From the NCBI GenBank assembly GCA_015223225.1, contig JADFCQ010000004.1, positions 434,001 through 498,000 of the forward strand: DNA of 64,000 nt. The letters are read 5' to 3'. Of the stretch, positions 1-8,829 are shown piece by piece. Positions within the stretch are counted from its first letter, which is position 1, and every line of letters starts with the position of its first letter. Both the position numbers and the translations under genes were made by a program. A model generated the notes under the pieces. That model saw nothing but the letters and a program-made list of their open reading frames with translations, had not been told where the DNA came from and searched no databases. This stretch comes from Acetobacteraceae bacterium H6797. Lineage in GTDB: Bacteria > Pseudomonadota > Alphaproteobacteria > Acetobacterales > Acetobacteraceae.

Positions 1-1448
1 GGGACCCGTGCCGCGGCGACGGCGTCATAGTTCCGCCCGTCCTCCGCCAGGGTGACCGGCAGGTCGGGGTGCAGCAGGCGCCAGCGGGCGATCGCGAGGT
101 CGACATAGGCCGGGGCGAGCTCGATGGCCCGCACCCGCCGCCCGGTGCGCTGGCCGGCGAGGAGCGTGGTGCCGGAGCCGGCGAAGGGCTCGAACACCGC
201 CTCGCCCTCGTCCGTGTAGGCCCGCATCAGGAACTCCGGCAGCGCGACCGGGAACACCGCCGGGTGCTCGGTCTCGATGCCGCGGCCCTTGTGGCGGGTG
301 ATCCGCAGCACGCTGTCCGGGATCCGGCTCTCCTGCACCGGCAGGCCGATGTGGGTGTAGGCCTTCACCTCGCCGTCGGCGGCGCGCAGCCCGCTGCCCT
401 TGTTCGGGGTGCCGGCCCACTTGCAGGGCACGATCTTGTTCGGCTGGCGCGCCTCGCGGTTGAGGTGGAACACCAGCTCGAAGGCCGGCGCGAGGCGGCC
501 GTTCCAGTCCCCGGGCAGGCCGGGACCCTGGTCCCAGGCGTAGAGGCCGAAGCGGCGCCAGCCCTGCGCTCGCATCCAGTCCAGCCAGCCGGACCAGTAG
601 GGCTGCCATTCCCCCTCGCGGTGGATCAGGCCGAGGTTCACCAGCGCCTGGCCGTCGTCCCGCAGGATCAGCGGCAGATGCTGGAACACGCCCCGCATCA
701 GCGCATCCCAGTCGGAGACGCCGCCGGTGGTGTAGTCGCGCTGGTTGCCATAGGGCGGGCTGGTGAACAGCAGCGCCGCGTGGTCGCCAGCCATGACCTG
801 AGCCACCGAAGCAGCGTCGGTGGAATCCCCGCAGAGCAGGCGGTGCTCGCCGAGCAGCCAGAGGTCACCGGGGCGGGTGATGGCCTGGCGCGGCGGGTCC
901 GTTTCGGCATCGGCGGGGTCCTCCGCCGGCGCCTCGTCCGTATCCGCCATGCCAGGCGCGCCACCCCCGCCGGCCTCCGGCTGATCTGCTTCCTCGGGCG
1001 CTTCGCCATCGGTGACGGCGGTCTCTGCCGCCGCGAGGATCGCGCTCAGCTCGTCGGCCGAGAAGCCGAGCGTGGCCACGTCGATCTCCGCCGCGGCCTG
1101 CACGCCGGCCAGCGCCTCGCGCAGCAGCGCCTGGTCCCAGGTGGCGTTCTCGGCGATGCGGTTGTCGGCGAGTCGGAGCGCGTCCTTCTGCGCCGGCGAG
1201 AGGTGGCGCAGCACGATCACCGGCACCCGCTCGATGCCGAGCGCCACCGCCGCCTCGAGCCGGCCATGGCCGGCGATCAGCACGCCCGCCTCGTCCACCA
1301 GCAGCGGGTTGGTGAAGCCGAAGGCCAGCATGCTGGCCTTGATCTGCTCGATCTGCGCCGCGCCGTGCACCCGGGCGTTGCCGGGGTGGGCGCGCAGCTC
1401 GGCCACCGGGCGCAGCAGGATCTTCGCCGCCATCCAGGGGAGCGTCAT
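1..1448 (-). CDS. ParB-domain site-specific DNA methyltransferase, phage type (3' end beyond window)
   Basis: An open frame runs from an ATG at 1448 off the left edge, so the C terminus is missing. Residues about 10-105 read as a ParB/Spo0J-like N-terminal domain (GHGRLEAA, then ADNRIAENA). A DNA amino-methyltransferase follows: motif IV is TSPPYGN at about residues 229-235 and the SAM-binding motif FEPFAGSGTT is near residue 420, the beta-class order. The family methylates adenine N6 or cytosine N4, and SPPY does not decide between them. ParB-methyltransferase fusions are common in prophages, where they modify phage DNA against host restriction. It is the most distal gene seen in the minus-strand phage block. 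The start is provisional because no strong ribosome site precedes it. Confidence 0.88.
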   Translation of the reverse strand, partial: MTLPWMAAKILLRPVAELRAHPGNARVHGAAQIEQIKASMLAFGFTNPLLVDEAGVLIAGHGRLEAAVALGIERVPVIVLRHLSPAQKDALRLADNRIAENATWDQALLREALAGVQAAAEIDVATLGFSADELSAILAAAETAVTDGEAPEEADQPEAGGGGAPGMADTDEAPAEDPADAETDPPRQAITRPGDLWLLGEHRLLCGDSTDAASVAQVMAGDHAALLFTSPPYGNQRDYTTGGVSDWDALMRGVFQHLPLILRDDGQALVNLGLIHREGEWQPYWSGWLDWMRAQGWRRFGLYAWDQGPGLPGDWNGRLAPAFELVFHLNREARQPNKIVPCKWAGTPNKGSGLRAADGEVKAYTHIGLPVQESRIPDSVLRITRHKGRGIETEHPAVFPVALPEFLMRAYTDEGEAVFEPFAGSGTTLLAGQRTGRRVRAIELAPAYVDLAIARWRLLHPDLPVTLAEDGRNYDAVAAARV

Positions 1449-1919
1449 CGGGCCATCCGGGATCAGGGTGGGTGCGAACCATGCGCGGCGGCCAGCGGGA
1501 ACCGCGCGCCGCCACGGTTCGCAGCTAAACGATTGAGATCAGGGCCGTGTGGTGCGAACCGCGAACCATGTTTTCGGCCTGGCGCTGGCGAAGTCGCGCG
1601 CTTCCGCGTCCCGCATACGCCAGGCCCAGGAAGGACCCTGCGGCTCGCGAGCCACTGTCTCGATCGAGCGACGCTGTGGCTCGTTCGCCACCGCCGCGTC
1701 GAGCTACACGATCTCGACGTAGCCTCAACCTAGCCCCATCGATTTGCGCGCCGCCACGGGGCGAATTGTAACAGAGCGATCGGGCACGGCCCGCCCTGCC
1801 GCTCCGCCACGGCCCCTGCGCCCCCTGCAGCCAACAGCCCGACGAGGTGGCTCGCATTGACCGCTTCTCGCCCTCTTGCTCATTCTGATGCCAAATAAGA
1901 AAGCTCCGCTCCGCATCCG
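1449..1919. other. Non-coding gap with a duplicated 8+10-bp word
   Basis: About 470 bases between the divergent methyltransferase and UDG-like genes hold no convincing gene; the open frames here are Arg/Ala-rich shadows. The only structure I see is a duplicated block upstream of the methyltransferase: GATCAGGG followed by GGTGCGAACC at 1461-1480, and again at 1537-1560 with a longer spacer. Both promoters presumably lie in this gap. Confidence 0.5.
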
Positions 1920-3077
1920 ATGGCTCCTACCACCCACTTCGGCCGCTTCTCGCCCATCCTCCGAGACTGCGGTGCCGCCGCGGTGCGCCGCCCCGACACG
2001 CTGCTCGCGAGCCAGCCGCCCTACGAGATCTTCTACATCCCCTTCGAGCACGTGAATCCGCGGGCTCGCCTGGTGATCGTCGGCATCACACCCGGCATGA
2101 ACCAGCTGGAGCTGGCCTACGCCGAGGCCCAGCGCCTGCTGCGCCTCGGGGCGAGCGAGGCCGCGATCCTGGAGGCGGTGAAGTCCGTCGCCGCGTTCGG
2201 CGGCGACGCGATGCGGCCGAACCTCTTGCGCATGCTCCGGCACTTCGGCTTCGCCGCCATCCTGGGAGTCGACGACGAGGCGGACCTCTGGGGCGCGGCG
2301 GCAGGTCTGCTGCACTCGACGTCCGTCGTCCCGCATGCGGCCTTCAAGGGCGGCAAGATGTTCAGCGGCAGCTTCGAGGAAGTCCTCAGGGTGGGCGCCC
2401 TCCGGGAGCGGTTCGAGGCGGACTTCGTCGGGTCGCTGCGGGGCTTGAGCCCGGAGGCGCTGTACGTCGCGCTGGGCAAGACGCCCTTCGACGCGCTCCT
2501 GCACTGCGTCAAACTCGGCGTCATCAAGGAGCACCAGCTGCTCGGCGCGCTCGCCCACCCGTCGCGGAGTGGCGGGAGCCAGGTGGCGGTCTACCTCGGC
2601 GAGAAGTCGCCAGACGATCTCGATCCCGCGGATCCCGTGCGAGGGCGCGCTGCCTGGCTCCGCGACGCCTACGCCCGGATGCGGTCGGCCACGGACCGCT
2701 TGCGTGGAACGAGGGCGGCAATCGCACCGCCACCCCCGAGGCCGGCGCCGAGTCGGCCTGCCACCGTGGTCAAGGCGCCGAGGCCGAGGGGCGCCACCTC
2801 GGCTGCGCCGGCGGCACCGGCCTCGTCGAACGCCGACCTGCACTACGTCGTCAGCCGCGGCAAGGCGGCCGGCACGGTGCTTCGGCCGCACGTGCAGGAT
2901 GGCCACTACATCGTCAGCCCGACGAGGTTCGAGGCCGACTACGTGCGCGTGCCGATCGGCGAGGCCCTCGAGCCCTATCTCAGGCAGGGGCTGAGCCTGC
3001 GCATGAGTGCGCCGGGCGTCGCCCCCAGCCTGATCTCGCCCGGCTCGATCCTCGGGAGGGATCGGTCGTCACGCTAG
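1920..3077 (+). CDS. Uracil-DNA-glycosylase-fold protein of unknown function (phage cargo)
   Basis: The 385-aa protein has the marks of the UDG superfamily: a strand and loop LVIVGITPGMN at residues 51-61 (like the VGxxPG motif), a later strand ALYVALGKTPFDAL, and AHPSRSGG near residue 212, matching the HPS motif that contacts DNA. A Pro/Ala-rich linker (about 265-305) leads to a small C-terminal domain of about 75 residues that I do not recognise. It lies head-on to the minus-strand phage genes, with its own 470-bp upstream gap and only 6 bp before the convergent neighbour, which suggests an independently expressed cargo gene. Glycosylase activity is inference; it could instead be a sensor or an inactive binding protein. 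No clear Shine-Dalgarno precedes the ATG. Confidence 0.6.
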   Translation: MAPTTHFGRFSPILRDCGAAAVRRPDTLLASQPPYEIFYIPFEHVNPRARLVIVGITPGMNQLELAYAEAQRLLRLGASEAAILEAVKSVAAFGGDAMRPNLLRMLRHFGFAAILGVDDEADLWGAAAGLLHSTSVVPHAAFKGGKMFSGSFEEVLRVGALRERFEADFVGSLRGLSPEALYVALGKTPFDALLHCVKLGVIKEHQLLGALAHPSRSGGSQVAVYLGEKSPDDLDPADPVRGRAAWLRDAYARMRSATDRLRGTRAAIAPPPPRPAPSRPATVVKAPRPRGATSAAPAAPASSNADLHYVVSRGKAAGTVLRPHVQDGHYIVSPTRFEADYVRVPIGEALEPYLRQGLSLRMSAPGVAPSLISPGSILGRDRSSR

Positions 3078-3083
3078 GCGAGG

Positions 3084-3638
3084 TCACGCCGCCCGCGACC
3101 GCGGCGTCAGCCCGAAGTGCATCGCCAGCATGCCGAGGGCCGCGACGAGGATGCCCTGCGCCACCGGGCCGTGCACCGGGCGGCCGGCCCAGCCGCGGCG
3201 CATGGCCCATTCGCGGATCGAGCACTCGAGCCCGACGACGAACCACGCGCACGAGCCCGCCGGGCTGCCGTGGCCGCCGAGCGCGTCCAGGGCTGCAGCC
3301 AGGCGGCGCCGGGCGTCGAGCTGGCGGTCGGAGACGCCGTCCGCCATCGCGCCGGGCAGCCGGAGCAGCTGCGAGGTCGGCATGCCGTCGATGGCCGCGC
3401 TGCGGAACAACGTCCGGAAGATGCAGCCGGACTCGTGCATCTCCGGCGTGATGCTGCCGTTGGCGAGCATCAGGCCGAGCGTGTCCACCGCCCGCCGGTG
3501 CTGCACCGGGGTGCCTGTCTCCGGATCGGCCTCGCGGATCGGCTCGGAGAAGCCGCCATGCTGCAGCCGCCACTTCGAGGGCTTGGACAAATCCTCGACG
3601 CCCTGCGTGGTCCGCTTCGCCCTGCGCTTACCGGCCAT
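3084..3638 (-). CDS. DUF6456-like phage protein
   Basis: The 184-aa protein has a basic N terminus. Its C-terminal half resembles DUF6456, with an ERxxGWxxR-like stretch (REWAMRRGWAGR) followed by a helix ending LGMLAMHFGL. DUF6456 proteins are common in alphaproteobacterial phages and near cell-cycle regulators and may bind DNA; no activity is established here. The ATG at 3638 overlaps the end of the upstream 75-aa gene by 11 bp, which favours it over the longer frame starting at 3740. It is the last gene of the resolvase mini-operon. Confidence 0.6.
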   Translation of the reverse strand: MAGKRRAKRTTQGVEDLSKPSKWRLQHGGFSEPIREADPETGTPVQHRRAVDTLGLMLANGSITPEMHESGCIFRTLFRSAAIDGMPTSQLLRLPGAMADGVSDRQLDARRRLAAALDALGGHGSPAGSCAWFVVGLECSIREWAMRRGWAGRPVHGPVAQGILVAALGMLAMHFGLTPRSRAA

Positions 3639-3855
3639 GAGTCTGCCCTCCCTGGCGGCGGCCCCAGCGCCGGTTGGCCTCGTTGATGATGGCTTGGCGG
3701 AGCCAGGGATCGGCGATGTCGTCGACCGCGATGGCGGCAACGCCGTGGCGATGCCAGGCGGCGGCGCGCATGGCGTTGAGTTCCGTCTCGGTGGTCGGAC
3801 TGCGCAACCGGCCGAGCGGGCTGCGCGCCAGGGTCGGGGGGCCGAAGTGGCTCAT
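3628..3855 (-). CDS. Small phage protein, 75 aa, unknown
   Basis: This short gene is coupled on both sides: its ATG overlaps the resolvase stop by 4 bp (ATGA at 3852-3855) and its end overlaps the next gene. The middle contains LNAMRAAAWHRHGVAAIAVDDIAD, which looks like a small helical domain. I do not recognise a family. The tight packing is the main evidence that it is real. Confidence 0.55.
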   Translation of the reverse strand: MSHFGPPTLARSPLGRLRSPTTETELNAMRAAAWHRHGVAAIAVDDIADPWLRQAIINEANRRWGRRQGGQTHGR

Positions 3856-4400
3856 GCCTGGCGCCCCTGCTGGTCGGTCGCCCAGAGCAACAGGGCGATG
3901 GCGTCGGCCTCATTGTCGTCGGCCGGGGCAAAGCCGCGGGCCCGCACCGCTGCAATCATCGCCGCCTTATCAGCATTGCCCTTGCCCGTGGCGAAGCGCT
4001 TGATCGTCCCGACCGGGACGCCCTGGTAGGGAATGCCACGCTCTTCGCACCAGGCGGAGAGGTGGGCGAGGAAGCCACCATAGAGGTGCGCGGCGTCCGT
4101 CCCGGCATGGGCCCGCACCTCCTCGAACACGATGCGGGCAAGGCCGTCCGAGAGCCCAGCCACCTCGCCGAGCCAGCCGCGGAAGCGCAGGTAGCGCATG
4201 CCCCCGCCCTCGAACCGGCTGGGGCGGAAGATCATCGTGCCGGAGGTGACGCCACCGTCGCGACCGCTCAGCGCCCAGCCGGTCGTGGTGCCGAGGTCGA
4301 GGGCGAGGACGGCCGGACCGGCAAGACGTGGCCGTGGAGACGCGATCGGGGGCGACTGGCTTGCGTGCAGCACCGGGGTGGGCAGAGTCGTGGCTGCCAT
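3852..4400 (-). CDS. RuvC-like Holliday-junction resolvase (phage type)
   Basis: This 182-aa RNase H-fold nuclease would cut branched recombination or replication intermediates. The first catalytic aspartate is D35 in LALDLGTTTGWA, the second acidic site is E93/E94 in IVFEEV, and the C-terminal pair is E164/D166 in DDNEADAIAL. Length and motif order fit phage RuvC-type resolvases. The ATG at 4400 has a good GGAG 6 bp upstream. It is the first gene after the repeat-rich non-coding block and heads a three-gene coupled set, which suggests its own promoter in that block. Confidence 0.85.
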   Translation of the reverse strand: MAATTLPTPVLHASQSPPIASPRPRLAGPAVLALDLGTTTGWALSGRDGGVTSGTMIFRPSRFEGGGMRYLRFRGWLGEVAGLSDGLARIVFEEVRAHAGTDAAHLYGGFLAHLSAWCEERGIPYQGVPVGTIKRFATGKGNADKAAMIAAVRARGFAPADDNEADAIALLLWATDQQGRQA

Positions 4401-4576
4401 GGTGGTCTCCGAGAGGGGATGATCCTGGTGAGGGCGGCGACGGCGCGGTTCTTGGCGGAGCTCGCCGTCGCTGCCCGGCTATAGGGTGCCGGCCGCTCGG
4501 GCCGGCGGTCCGGTGCCGGGCGGGCCGTGCCTGCCGCCGCACCACCCTGGTCGCCCGATGGGCCGACCCATCCCCT

Positions 4577-4857
4577 GTCCCAACCCGACCCAACCTGTTG
4601 AATGGGTGGGAGCAAGATTGCACAGCAAAATCAGTGGCTTGCGCGAGCGTGTCCCAACGTCCCAACGTCCAACCGCTTCCCATACCCCTATAGGGAAAAT
4701 GTGTGTCCTCCCCATCCCACCCCTTTCGCATTGGGGTTTCAGACCCGTTGGGACGGTTGGGACGTTGGGACAAAAGCTCGGAAACGACTGAATTTGCTGC
4801 CTATTCTTCTGTCCCAACCTCACGGTGCAGGTTGGGACAGAGCCGGGGCGTTGGGAC
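4577..4857. repeat. Iteron-like array of GTTGGGAC in mirrored clusters (candidate origin or operator)
   Basis: The non-coding stretch 4401-4876 contains nine exact copies of GTCCCAAC or its complement GTTGGGAC. Copies in the GTCCCAAC orientation start at 4577, 4651, 4659 and 4811. Copies in the GTTGGGAC orientation start at 4747, 4756, 4764, 4831 and 4850. A degenerate GTCCAAC lies at 4667. The triplets at 4651-4673 and 4747-4771 face each other as a long inverted repeat around a 73-bp centre that is AT-richer and includes CCCTATAGGG. The array sits just past the end of the primase-helicase gene and upstream of the resolvase. It fits initiator-binding iterons or a clustered operator; which one is inference. 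Confidence 0.75.
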
Positions 4858-4876
4858 AGGATCACGGCGGGACGCG

Positions 4877-7510
4877 TCATGACCGGTTCCCCGGCTGCGG
4901 CGCCCGGTAGCGCCATTCCCGCGCGGCGCCGTCCCTGGCCGAGCCGCTGGTCTTGTACCGCTCCCATTTCCGGCTCTTCAGGAAGGACGAGACGCGCATC
5001 TGGTCGGCGCGATTCCACTTCGCCGGCTCGATGCCGAGCGCCTGCTCCAGCACCTCACCGATGGAGACATCGGTGAGCGGTGTCCGCCGCGGGACGTACT
5101 GGTCCTGCCAGTCCTCGTAGCTACCGGAGCCCATGTTCACGCTGCGCTTCTCGCAGGCGAGCCAGCGCTCGATCCGCGCGTCCCAGGCATCGGCTTCGTA
5201 GCGCGCCTCCTGCTCGGCAGTGGCGGCCGCGACCAGCTCCCGATCCTCGATCCACCACGCCGCCCCGGCCCGGAAACGCGCCACCGCCTCGGCCCAGAGC
5301 TGGTCGCGATCCCGACGCAGGGCCTCGAGGTCGATCTCGCCGCAGCGCAGCGGCCAGAAGCGCCGGTTGCCGGTCTCGTCGCGCAGGTAGGTGTCGGGAT
5401 TCACGCTGCCAGCGAAGACGCACTGCCGCGGCACAGTGACCACGTAGCGCTCATAGGGTGGGCGGTAGCGGTCCGTCGTGCGGGTGAGGAAGGCCTTGAT
5501 GCGCGACACCTCGGCCCGGCCGATGGCGTCGAGCTCCGCCATCTCGATGATCCACACGCCCCGCATCTGCTGCGCCGCGTCCTTCGAGCCGATCTCGGCG
5601 AGCTCGTCGGTGAACCAGGGCTCGGAGGCGAGGACCTTCAGGGCGGTGGATTTCCGGATTCCCTGCGGCCCCTCCAGGATCAGCATGTGGTCGGCCTTGC
5701 AGCCGGGCTGCATGATCCGGGCTACGGCCGAGATCATCCACAGCGACGCCATGGCCCGGTTCAGCCGGGTGTCGGCGGCGCCGAGATAGGTCACGGCCCA
5801 GGCATCGAGCCGTGGCGTTCCGTCCCAGGCCAGGGCGGTCAGGTAGTCGCGCACCGGGTGGACGCGGGTGTTCCGTGCCGCGGCGACCACGCTGCGCCCC
5901 ACCACGGTGGGCGGAACGTTGACCTCGCGCCGCTGCAGCCATTCGGCGCAGCGGATGTCGTCCGCCTCGCCCCAGGGACGAGGAATGGCGGTGTCGGCGG
6001 CATCCCAGGGCAGCGCGCGAGTGACCACGATCTCCTGGGCGAACTCGTCGAAGACTAGCGCGCCGGCCAAGGTCGCGTCGTTCGTCAGCGCGGTCAGCAC
6101 GTTGGCCTCGTTGCGCTCCGGCGTGCCGCCCGCGTCGAGCCGCAGCAACCCCGCCCAGGGCGGCCGGATCGGTGGCTGCCGGAGGTCGCCGGTAGCGTTC
6201 AGGCGCCGCCGTAGCTCGACCAGCTGCTTCTCCAGGATGGAGACGGCGATACCGGTGGCCGTCTTGATCGCGGCCAGCACTTGCCGCTCCGGCAACGGCT
6301 CCAGCCGGGCGGTGACGAGGCGCCCGAGCAGCTCCGACAAGGGCACGAGGTCGGGCGGGTTGGTCAGCGCCGCGGCGGCGGCGACCAGCTCCTGCACCGT
6401 TGTGGGGGCTGGACCCGCCACAGCCTGGCCCCCCGGCTCGGACGGGAGATAGTCGGCAGCGGTGGCCCCCTGCCGCAGGTCGTCATTGAAGTCGTCGCCA
6501 TGCCGTGGCGCGACGATGCTGGAGGGGATGTCGGCCGCGTTCAGCCGGTCCGCCAGTCCGGCCGCCGCCTGCATGCCGGCCTCGCCGGCGTCAGCGAAGA
6601 TGGTGACGTGGGTGGTGCCGGCCGGCCATTGCCAGCGACGCAGGCCATCAGCCGACAGCGCCGCCATGGTGGGCACCCCGAAGATCGCCTGCGCCGAAAG
6701 CGCCGTCTCGATCCCCTCGGCGACGCCGATGTGCCCGTCCCCGGGGAATCGGGCCAGCCGGACGCTGCCGCCGGCGACGGGGCCGAGCATCTTCTTGCCG
6801 GGCGGCGCCTTCCCCGAACCGTCGTCCAGCAGGAAGGTGCGGTGGATGCCGCCGGTGGGTACGCCGGCGCCGTCGCGCACCACGGCCACCATCCCCGCCC
6901 AGCCGCGCCGCGTCTCGAAGTCGGCGAGGTCCGGGTGGAACAGCAGATCGGGGCTGTCCGGCGGCTCCAGCCCGCGGCTCCGCAAATAGGCCTCCGCGGG
7001 CGTGCCGGCCAGCGGCTGGCAGCCCTCCAGGAGGCGGGCAATCTCGCGGCCATGGTCCGGCCTCAGCTCGGGCGCGCGCACGGGCGGCGCCGGCCGATCC
7101 ATGCCGGCCCAGCGGGCGGCTTCCTCGAACAGCCGCGCCTCCGTCAGGCCGGTTGCGTGGTAGATCATGTCGATGGGCCCGGCGCTCTCGCCGGTAGCAT
7201 GGTCAAAGCCCCAACCTGCGAAGCGCCCCTCCAGGTGGAGGACGCAGGATCCCTCGCCGCGCGGCGGGCGGCCCGAGAGATCGGCGCAGCGCAGGGTCTT
7301 CCGGTCGCGCGAGCGGACCGCCTGCGGGAACAGGGTGGGCAGCCAGTCGCGGGCGGTGTCCGCGAGGCGGCGGCGCACCTCGGCGAGGTCGTGGCGCACT
7401 GGCGCCAAGGGGACCTCATTGAGGTCGATCACTACCTCCGGGGAGAAGGCTGTGGCAGTCGCCGGCAGGCCAGCGCCGGCCGGCGGGTGGGGATGCGGTG
7501 CGGCGTTCAT
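4877..7510 (-). CDS. Primase-helicase: Toprim domain plus VapE/VirE-type helicase
   Basis: The 877-aa replication protein has an N-terminal primase-like region (about 30-115), a Toprim fold with EGIETA near residue 264 and DAGEAG near 307, and a C-terminal VapE/D5-like ATPase with Walker A GPQGIRKST near 612 and Walker B WIIEMAEL near 655. Such proteins prime and unwind DNA for phages and integrative elements. The ATG at 7510 overlaps the stop of the upstream RecD-like gene (ATGA). The iteron-like array lies directly beyond its stop codon, consistent with an origin next to its initiator. No frameshift is seen. Confidence 0.88.
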   Translation of the reverse strand: MNAAPHPHPPAGAGLPATATAFSPEVVIDLNEVPLAPVRHDLAEVRRRLADTARDWLPTLFPQAVRSRDRKTLRCADLSGRPPRGEGSCVLHLEGRFAGWGFDHATGESAGPIDMIYHATGLTEARLFEEAARWAGMDRPAPPVRAPELRPDHGREIARLLEGCQPLAGTPAEAYLRSRGLEPPDSPDLLFHPDLADFETRRGWAGMVAVVRDGAGVPTGGIHRTFLLDDGSGKAPPGKKMLGPVAGGSVRLARFPGDGHIGVAEGIETALSAQAIFGVPTMAALSADGLRRWQWPAGTTHVTIFADAGEAGMQAAAGLADRLNAADIPSSIVAPRHGDDFNDDLRQGATAADYLPSEPGGQAVAGPAPTTVQELVAAAAALTNPPDLVPLSELLGRLVTARLEPLPERQVLAAIKTATGIAVSILEKQLVELRRRLNATGDLRQPPIRPPWAGLLRLDAGGTPERNEANVLTALTNDATLAGALVFDEFAQEIVVTRALPWDAADTAIPRPWGEADDIRCAEWLQRREVNVPPTVVGRSVVAAARNTRVHPVRDYLTALAWDGTPRLDAWAVTYLGAADTRLNRAMASLWMISAVARIMQPGCKADHMLILEGPQGIRKSTALKVLASEPWFTDELAEIGSKDAAQQMRGVWIIEMAELDAIGRAEVSRIKAFLTRTTDRYRPPYERYVVTVPRQCVFAGSVNPDTYLRDETGNRRFWPLRCGEIDLEALRRDRDQLWAEAVARFRAGAAWWIEDRELVAAATAEQEARYEADAWDARIERWLACEKRSVNMGSGSYEDWQDQYVPRRTPLTDVSIGEVLEQALGIEPAKWNRADQMRVSSFLKSRKWERYKTSGSARDGAAREWRYRAPQPGNRS

Positions 7511-8829
7511 GCCAGGATCACCAGCCCCTGCTCGGCGCGGGTGATGACCGTGTAGAGCCAGCGGCGCCGGTCCAGCTCCGTCCGGCCAAGGCCGTCATCC
7601 CAGACCACCACATTCTCCCACTGCGAGCCCTGGCTCTTGTGGCCGGTGATGGCCCAGCCGAAACTCGCCTCGGTCAGCCCCTTCTTCAGCTTCCAGTCGC
7701 GGTCGTGCCGCTGCTTGTCGAAGGCCAGATGATCCTCGAAGTGGCCCTTGTAGATCCGCAGCCGGCCACGACTGCCGTCCGCCTGCGGCGGGCCGATGCG
7801 GTTGCCGTCCTCGTCGGTGACCACTGCCGAGAAGTAGTGGCTGGCCTCGTCGACGATGTCCGAGAGGGTCAGGAACATGCCGTTGATCAGGCCAAGGTCG
7901 TTCTGGTTCTTCAGGCAGATGATCTTCTCGTCCGGCCCGGTCGGCAGCCAGCCGCCCTCGAAGCCGGCGGCCCGGCGCATGGCGTTGTTCAGCTGCAGCC
8001 GGGTGGCGTTCATGCCGCAGATCACCTGGCCGCCGCGCAGCGCCTGCTCCGGCGTGACGTCCAGCTTGCGCATCTTCCAGACATGATCGTCGTACCGCCC
8101 GAAGCCGATCGGCTCGCCCTGCCGCGCCATGGTGGCGAGGCGGATGATGGCGCTCTCCGCTTCCTGGCGGTGGATCTCGGTCAGCATGATGTCGGGCGGA
8201 TCCTTGGTGAAGGCGCCCTCGCCCTGGATCGGCGGCAGCTGACCGGGATCACCGAGCACCAGGATTGGCTTACCGAAGCTCATCAGGTCGCGCGCCATCT
8301 CCGCGCCGACCATCGAGACCTCATCCAGCACGATCAGCCTGGCGTGCGCCGCATCGCTCTTGGGGTTGAGCGCGAAGCGCGGTCGCTTCATGTCGGCCAC
8401 AGCCTGTCGCATGGCCTCGATGGTCGCCTCGGCGGTGGTGCGCTCGAAGCCGGAGAGCCGGCGTGCCTCGGCGATGGCGGCCTCGATCTTCTTCTCGGCG
8501 GCTTCGACCTCTTCCTCGGTGGCCTCGATGACGCTGTAGATCAGGCTGTGGATGGTCCGCGCCGGCGTGCCCTTGCGCCGCAGCACCAGGGCTGCCTTGC
8601 CGGTGAAGGTGGCAGTGACGACGCCAGGCACGCAGGCCTCTCCATCCTCGCTGCCGCGCTGATGCTCGAGGCCAAGCTCTTCGAGTGCGAAGCGCAGCAC
8701 CGTGGACTTGCCCGTCCCGGCATAGCCGAACAGGCGGAACACCTGCTGCTGCTCGGTATCGTTCTGGTACCAGCGCTTGATCGCCGCGATGGCGCGGTGT
8801 TGGGTGTCGGAGGGCGTGATGTCGCTCAT
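7507..8829 (-). CDS. RecD2/Dda-like SF1B DNA helicase
   Basis: The 440-aa ATPase carries Walker A GYAGTGKST (about 33-41), motif II DEVSM near 170, GDPGQLPPI, and the C-terminal UvrD_C_2-type signature AITGHKSQG followed by YTVITRA. SF1B enzymes move 5' to 3' and assist phage replication and recombination. The start is set at the MSDITPSD methionine (8829), because it gives an ATGA overlap with the upstream gene and has GGAGAGG in front; an upstream in-frame methionine would lie deep inside that gene. Confidence 0.9.
   Translation of the reverse strand: MSDITPSDTQHRAIAAIKRWYQNDTEQQQVFRLFGYAGTGKSTVLRFALEELGLEHQRGSEDGEACVPGVVTATFTGKAALVLRRKGTPARTIHSLIYSVIEATEEEVEAAEKKIEAAIAEARRLSGFERTTAEATIEAMRQAVADMKRPRFALNPKSDAAHARLIVLDEVSMVGAEMARDLMSFGKPILVLGDPGQLPPIQGEGAFTKDPPDIMLTEIHRQEAESAIIRLATMARQGEPIGFGRYDDHVWKMRKLDVTPEQALRGGQVICGMNATRLQLNNAMRRAAGFEGGWLPTGPDEKIICLKNQNDLGLINGMFLTLSDIVDEASHYFSAVVTDEDGNRIGPPQADGSRGRLRIYKGHFEDHLAFDKQRHDRDWKLKKGLTEASFGWAITGHKSQGSQWENVVVWDDGLGRTELDRRRWLYTVITRAEQGLVILA

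Noticed and set aside
1525-1857. Minus-strand 110-aa frame upstream of the methyltransferase, considered as a terminase small subunit
   Set aside because: Arg/Gly/Ala-rich without any recognisable domain or ribosome site; composition looks like random GC-rich sequence.
4479-5018. Minus-strand 179-aa frame across the repeat array
   Set aside because: It begins inside the primase gene in another frame and its Val-Pro-Thr repeats are only the translated GTTGGGAC word; no ribosome site.
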